Source: Daphnia carinata (Eukaryota > Arthropoda > Branchiopoda > Diplostraca > Daphniidae). From it: 64,000 bases of DNA. This document shows, one piece after another, positions 58,401 through 64,000 of the stretch. The position numbers and the translations under genes are program-made. The notes beneath the pieces are model-generated. The model saw only the letters and a program-made list of their open reading frames with translations. It did not search any database and was not told where the DNA came from. The stretch spans positions 2,666,001-2,730,000 of the forward strand of contig NC_081338.1 of NCBI RefSeq assembly GCF_022539665.2. Direction: 5' to 3'. Numbering within the stretch: the stretch's first letter is position 1; every line of letters begins with the position of its first letter.

Positions 58401-59884
58401 CATAGATTTGTTGAAACATTCACAACCGTGTGAAGGGAAAGAAGAAATCGGCCATCTTTTCGCAAGTCAAAAGAAAAGTTAAACTTTGCTATGCAAACAA
58501 GCCAGTGCAATTTTTATTGCTAGCGAAGGGTCCCTCGCTGTATTTGAGCTGCGTTGTTCATTGGATTTTTCTTTTCAGAATCGATTCCGGTGCGGATCTT
58601 TGTCGGGAGGGTTCGAAAACGAGTTAACTGCAAATGAAGCGGCGGTTTAGACGGTCGGGGAAAAGAGAGAAGAGCTTGAAGCTGAAGACAAACTCTTTTT
58701 GTCGCTTCACCTCGGGGGACAGAAAGGAAATGGGCCAACAAGGACTATGTGTGCAACGCACGATAGCGCAATATATGACGTAATTCAATCGTCTAGCTTA
58801 TACACACCTATATAGATAACGGGTCTTTTATGCACTTTGATTTCCTATCGTTTCGCATTAGCGGTGATACAAATGCAAATTGCCAGTTTTCAAAAGGCGA
58901 AAAGAGGAAATAACACGAACAAAATAATGTCAAACACCTTCACAAAGACGATGGCATTTTCTCTTACGTTGGTATTAATATGCGTAAAAAAAAATACGAA
59001 GAGTTCCCTCGTTTTTTTTTCCCCAATCCGGGCCTCCGTCTCATCTGCTTAATGTGATGGAAGCCATTTGATGAGATTTTTCTAGCTTTTTTTTCTCCTT
59101 CATGCTGACTACGATGCGCTTGACGTAGCACAAGAGCAAAACACTCTGTTCCTTTTAGAAGGTTCAAACCGTTTCGTATTCGCCAGAGGCCTGCCTTCAA
59201 TTTTTACTGCATTTCCTTTCTTCATCCTGCATCATTCGATCGATAATCAATTTCTAATTTTCACTTGGCCGCTTTTTTCCTTCACGGCCGAAAAAACTTT
59301 AATATCTTTCGCAAAAAAACAACTGCATTTTCTCTTGGTCCGTTCGCAAGCCCTGCGATATTTTGATCAGAGATGTACAGGCCCGCAGCTGGGAAAAACT
59401 CATCATCTTTATTACTTTACTTTGCCATCCCGTTGCTATCTTCGTTGTACTCGTGCGGACTCGCTAATAAGTGATAACCTATATTCACTTTTGCTTTATG
59501 TTGACTATCGTTTTCCCCTTTTTTTTTTTTTTTTACTTCTGGCTATATTGGATGCTGTACATTTTTCAAAATGAAAATGTTGCAGTCCGAAAACGCAACG
59601 TGTTTGAATTTGCCGCACAAATGGAAAAGCTTCTCCGGTGCGTTACGTCCATTGGCAATTTGATTTTACAAAATACAGAATGAAAATTCGCTCGAACAAC
59701 GTTGCTACGAGTGACCTTTCGAATAAACCGATTGCCGTGACATCAAAAAGAATTTTCATCTATTGATGAAGAGGAAATCACTGGAGGCAGTTAGAAGAGA
59801 AAAATGAGTCCCGCCGGAAATTACCTTAGATCTGTTGGGGACATTTCATTCATCACCCAAACATCGTAAAGGGCTTCACTTTTA

Positions 59885-59906
59885 TACATATATATATATA
59901 TATATC
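59885..59906. repeat. (TA)n microsatellite
   Basis: Run of about ten TA dinucleotides in noncoding DNA. Confidence 0.9.
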
Positions 59907-61530
59907 CCTTCGACTCTACACACATGTATAGCTGGAGCTCTACAAAAAAAACTAACTACTAACTTAGCATTCTTTCATTTCTCTATAGCTTTTTTTCTTC
60001 TCCCCCTTGGATACAGAAAAAGGACGTTCACATTCTTTTTCTACCTCAAGCTTTTAGACAAATTGAAAGCGAGAGTTGTATACATCTTGCCTCTTTTGCT
60101 ATCCTTTCTTGTGCAGCTTCATTTCCTCTCTCACAATCGGCCGAGTAGCAAGTTGCCTGTCTTTTTTAGAAAGCCGCGTTAAATTCCATCCGCTATGCGG
60201 ATGCTTCTCGAGCAATTGGCCATCAATGCGTTCACGTTACAAGAATAAAGAAGACACACACACTGTTCCCTCTTGCATCGAAACAATTTCCGCCTTTACT
60301 TATTGATGTACAACAAGTAATAAAAAGATCGTTGGTGTGGCGACGAATCCGGTCTGGTACATTTGGGGGTCTCTCCCTGGACACTTCCAAGTTTTCTTCT
60401 GTTGTGTGCAGACGGAGAGAATCTTGGCATCCAGCGATGAAAAAAAGTGCTTTTTTAAAAAACGTATATTTCTATTCTTATTTGTAAAAAGTTTATGACC
60501 AGTCCCTACAGTCTTGTCGACTGCTTTAGTGGGCGAGGCTACAAGCGAAAAGAACGAAGCTTGCGTGATGATGAATAGACTCAAATGGAGGACCTGAAGA
60601 AAAAAGAAAAAAAAATGTGCAAGACACAGGCACGGCAACGCGGAGGGGCTTCCGGGAATCCAACACTAGAGAAAACGAAGATGAAGAAACAAAAAATGTT
60701 GAAGAATACAAGTTGCATCCTTTTTCTTTTTAGCCCTATTGCAGATGTATAGGACGGGTGCTGATGTATATACACAGATGAAGATGGAGAGCAATAAAGA
60801 TATTAGACTATATACGCCCGGAAAACTTTGCTAACAGACAGTGTTATGTTTTGCTGATTATTGTGAAGACAGTGCCTCTGGGGCAAGTTACGTCAGTCGG
60901 CCAGTCCCGCATACGCGGGGGCATTCAGTCCGTATCACAATTCGCTGTACCTCGCCTATTGTGCGATATCCTAGGTGTGTATATCACTGAACAAAGAACC
61001 GACAAAAGGCCCTCGTACCATTCTGGATATACTTTTGATATTATTACTTTCCCTTTCAAGGTTCATCGCGCCCAATTTCTTCGGCATTTTTCTTTTTAGC
61101 ATACGAAACATATACTTTCAATGCGGTGTTCGTATACAATGTAGGACAATACAAACGCGGTGAAAAAAAAAATGGAGAAGATGCAATCGATTCTTAATGG
61201 CATCTTTCGTAGGAAGATTCTCGAAGGTTTATTTGACAGCAGATAGGAGAAGAGGTCCGCTTTTACGGTAGCCGTATCTAGCACGATGCGGGCAATAAAG
61301 ACATGTTCACTTGTGTATACTAGCAGCCTGTAGGACACAAAAGAGACGAGTCGAAGCGACGAAGTAGCAGAAAGAATATAGGCCTACAGAATGCCTCACG
61401 TGTCTACAGATCCACTGATAGGGAAAGCGAAAAGAAAAGCTCGAAACGTAGAGCGAGAAAAAGTGCGAGACATATAAAGGATAGAAATAAAAGACATGTA
61501 TATCTCTATATAAATAGGTCCGCTTTCATG

Positions 61531-61558
61531 TCTGGTAAAGAGAGAGAGAGAGAGAGAA
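61531..61558. repeat. (AG)n microsatellite
   Basis: Run of about ten AG dinucleotides followed by an A-run, in noncoding DNA. Confidence 0.85.
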
Positions 61559-63241
61559 AAAATGATGAAAGCAAAAGGAAAATGAGAATAACACATTCTC
61601 TATTCTTTCGTCTACTATAGAAAGAGAATTTAAAAAAAAAAAGAAATAACGAGCGGCTTATAATAAAAGAAGAATAAGGAAAAGACGAGAAGAAAGGATA
61701 TCCGCAAGCGGAATGCACACTGTACAAGTCGCCGTGTTTTCGTCAATTCACTATAGGACTGCCATCCGAGGCTGGAAATGTCCCCTGCAGCTATTGATTC
61801 TGAATATAAAGTAATAATATATAAATACACATACCTATACATAGACGCTCTTTATGTAAGGTAAACGGCCCGCTATTCTTTAGTTTTCTAACATCTACCC
61901 TATTTGATTTGCCATTTTTTTTTTATTAACGAGTTAAATTCTTCTTCAAAGCGAATCACTAAGGTTTCCCAAACAGGACCTCAAATGGCCCGTCTTTCGT
62001 CCCGCCGGATTATATACCAACGAAAATGCGTCGTGATTGATGATGAAAGCGGAGGATTTCCATAGCGATCATTTCGTGTTCCGTCTGTATTGTTCTTAAA
62101 GATGAACTTTTCGCGCAAACAAATTTCTATCCCTTGCTTTCTTCTCTCATATTCCGGCTATTATTATTCATTATTCGTCGGCAGCAACGATCGGAGAAAT
62201 ATGAATGAATTTATTGCGACGGCCAACTTCGAACGTGTGAGCAATTCCACCGTCAGTTCAGTGATACAATGAGACCTTTAATGCGCCAAATCTATTAGAA
62301 ATTTTTTTTCTTCAAAGCTGCTCTTTCGCAAATGAATTCGGCCATCTCTCAATAAAAGATGATCCGAACTGTCACCAAATCCTCGATCCATCAAGATGTC
62401 GAGATAGTTTTCTTGTACCATTCGCAGCCTGTCTTCTTAAATGCCAGCGAAGGGCAACAATAGAAGAGTAATGGAATGAAGAGAGAAAGCTGAATCATGT
62501 GATATACAGGAGAAAAAAAAAGAGACACTCTTACTTTTATTCTCTTCCATGGAATAAAGAATAAAAATCATGCTCACACCCATAAAAATGCTCTTTCCTC
62601 GTCGACATTTTCTCTTTTTTTGGCCTAAAGCCTGTACATGTGGATGCGCTAGCATTGTCTAATGGAAAAAGAATGTCCTCTCTTTCACACGATTTTCATT
62701 GCCCTCCGCACTCTTTCTATAAATACGGTTATACATATATAACAGCACTTGTAACACGCGCCTAATGGCATGTCCAAATGACCGGGCCGTAAGGAGCAAC
62801 ACGGAGAGAACAACACCGTCTGGCGCACGTTCATTTGGCCAAACGGTAGGAGCACTTTGAGACTGTTTTTTACGTGTCTTCAACTGGATGCCTATACAAA
62901 GTTGCAGACACATCAATGATGATAAAGAACCCATTGCGCAGAAAAAAAAACGGTAACAAAAGAAGGACGACGATAAAGGAAGAAAGCGCAGCTTATATTT
63001 CCCAACTGACAGCGATGATCGATGAAACAAATGCCTTTGTCGATGGTCAATTCCTAAAGTAAGCTCTGCAACCTTATTCGAACGAAAACACACACCGAAA
63101 ACAAAGCTAGAAATCGTTATACGTATAGGTAATTTCAGAACTGGCTCTAATCCAAACCCACTGACTCTCCACGCACCGACAATCATTTTTTTTTTTGTTT
63201 TGTTTTGCTTTGTTGTTGGAAGTTCCGTGAGAGGTTCGCTA

Positions 63242-63442
63242 TCACCATGAAAACCCAGAAAATAAAGGAAGGCAATTTGCCGTGCCGACGTGAATAACTG
63301 TATGGCAAAAAGAAAGAAACGCATTCATTATCGCGGAAAAAATTAGAGTTTCGTGAATCACCGCCCCACTGTCGCCAGCCGTCCGCACGCCAATGGCCAG
63401 AAAGAAAAATATGGCGACAATGCTCATCACCGTCGCACGCAT
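63242..63442 (-). CDS. Possible first coding exon of a secreted protein (weak)
   Basis: A 66-codon minus-strand ORF starts with what looks like a good signal peptide (MRATVMSIVAIFFFLAIGV, then RTAGDSGAV) after an A-rich start context. Several GT dinucleotides soon after (for example after GACA or GGGGC) could act as donors, in which case the rest of the ORF is intron. No partner exon could be found downstream on the minus strand. It could easily be a chance hydrophobic ORF. Confidence 0.2.
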   Translation of the reverse strand: MRATVMSIVAIFFFLAIGVRTAGDSGAVIHETLIFSAIMNAFLSFCHTVIHVGTANCLPLFSGFSW

Positions 63443-64000
63443 TGTTTCGCTAAGTGCAACTTAACAAACGGGTTAGATAAGAAAGAGGGTGATTTTTTAT
63501 TCTAAAAATAAGAAATAAATCAGGAAGAAAAGGATTTGTGCGTTTGCATAATAGGTCGACTAGTATTGATGTAAGCGCCGTCGTTCGTGTTGGGTCTGTC
63601 AGTTTCACAAATCAAAGGGGAGGGAAATAAAATAAACAAAAGAACTCGACTCACTCGAGGGATTGAGGGGAGATATTTCGCTGACACTATTCTCCGTGAC
63701 ACCAGAAATAAAACCAAGGAAACAAAAAATGGATTTTTCAAAATGCTTAGACAAAAGAAATTTTAAATGGTGAAACTTGACATTCGGGCAACCCGCAAAC
63801 GCTGAGCGACAAAACTTGATAGTTGTCGTCTCCCCCTCCATTCTGCCCGTCGGGTCTAGTTGGCTCCTTTCAACTTTTAGTTTTTTAAAAGACAGTTTCG
63901 ACGATAGACCATCAAGGGATCGGCGACCAACTTTGATGCGCTTCCAAAACGTCATTGGGCCAAGCCAAAAACCGTTTAGATTATTCAATGAGCGTGAGGC

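Larger units (their letters stand above)
52488..63200. other. 10.7 kb without a recognisable gene
   Basis: No exon with a known domain and no chain of in-phase exons was found on either strand. Long ORF-like stretches here cross poly-T, poly-A or pyrimidine tracts. It could be the upstream region of TMTC with 5' UTR exons, or a large intron of a gene whose coding part is outside the window. Confidence 0.4.

Noticed and set aside
58104-58403. 99-codon minus-strand ORF with many Cys and Phe
   Set aside because: No signal peptide, no spliced partners and no recognised domain.
62659-63324. 221-codon minus-strand ORF
   Set aside because: It crosses poly-T and lysine/asparagine-coding A-rich stretches and shows no domain; the length comes from low complexity.

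Overview
The window is eukaryotic nuclear DNA. Genes are split by short GT-AG introns, intergenic DNA is AT-rich, and there are many homopolymer runs and microsatellites. The gene set (a BTB-Pipsqueak transcription factor, a TGFBI-like fasciclin protein, MARCHF5, ADO, EMC6, Iwr1/SLC7A6OS, a TMTC O-mannosyltransferase) points to an arthropod. Compact introns and intact animal housekeeping genes fit a branchiopod crustacean such as Daphnia; that placement is inference from protein families only. All gene models were built by hand by reading splice sites and checking that exon phases add up. No searches were run.

Layout: (1) 1-4806, minus strand: EMI plus four FAS1 domains, a TGFBI/periostin homologue cut off at the left edge. 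(2) 5826-6613, minus: EMC6, six exons including a 20-nt micro-exon. (3) 8009-9656, plus: BTB protein with two Psq helix-turn-helix motifs. (4) 12095-16970, plus: MLCK-like kinase with a long disordered tail. (5) 17903-19008, plus: MARCHF5-like mitochondrial RING-CH ligase, tail to tail with (6) ADO-like thiol dioxygenase, 19201-20023, minus. (7) About 20.4-26.6 kb: a repeat-rich block centred on a near-perfect inverted duplication of about 3.5 kb. Its arms carry a hairpin-rich GC-rich segment and its spacer holds three degenerate tRNA-like sequences. The right arm ends inside an unrecognised small coiled-coil gene (24562-25282, minus). (8) 27329-28694, minus: Iwr1/SLC7A6OS. (9) 29404-30826, plus: a flavin monooxygenase that resembles bacterial trimethylamine monooxygenases. 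(10) 37474-52487, minus: a 12-exon TMTC1-like gene over 15 kb, with a GC-AG intron, a serine-rich insertion and an unusually short TPR array. (11) 52.5-64 kb: no convincing gene, only a weak signal-peptide ORF near 63.4 kb.

The genes do not form a pathway; this is an ordinary arthropod gene neighbourhood. Several encode secretory-pathway or membrane functions (EMC6, TMTC, fasciclin) or ubiquitin, redox and kinase functions. The part most worth following up is the inverted duplication at 21.25-24.74 kb and the repeats that flank it.
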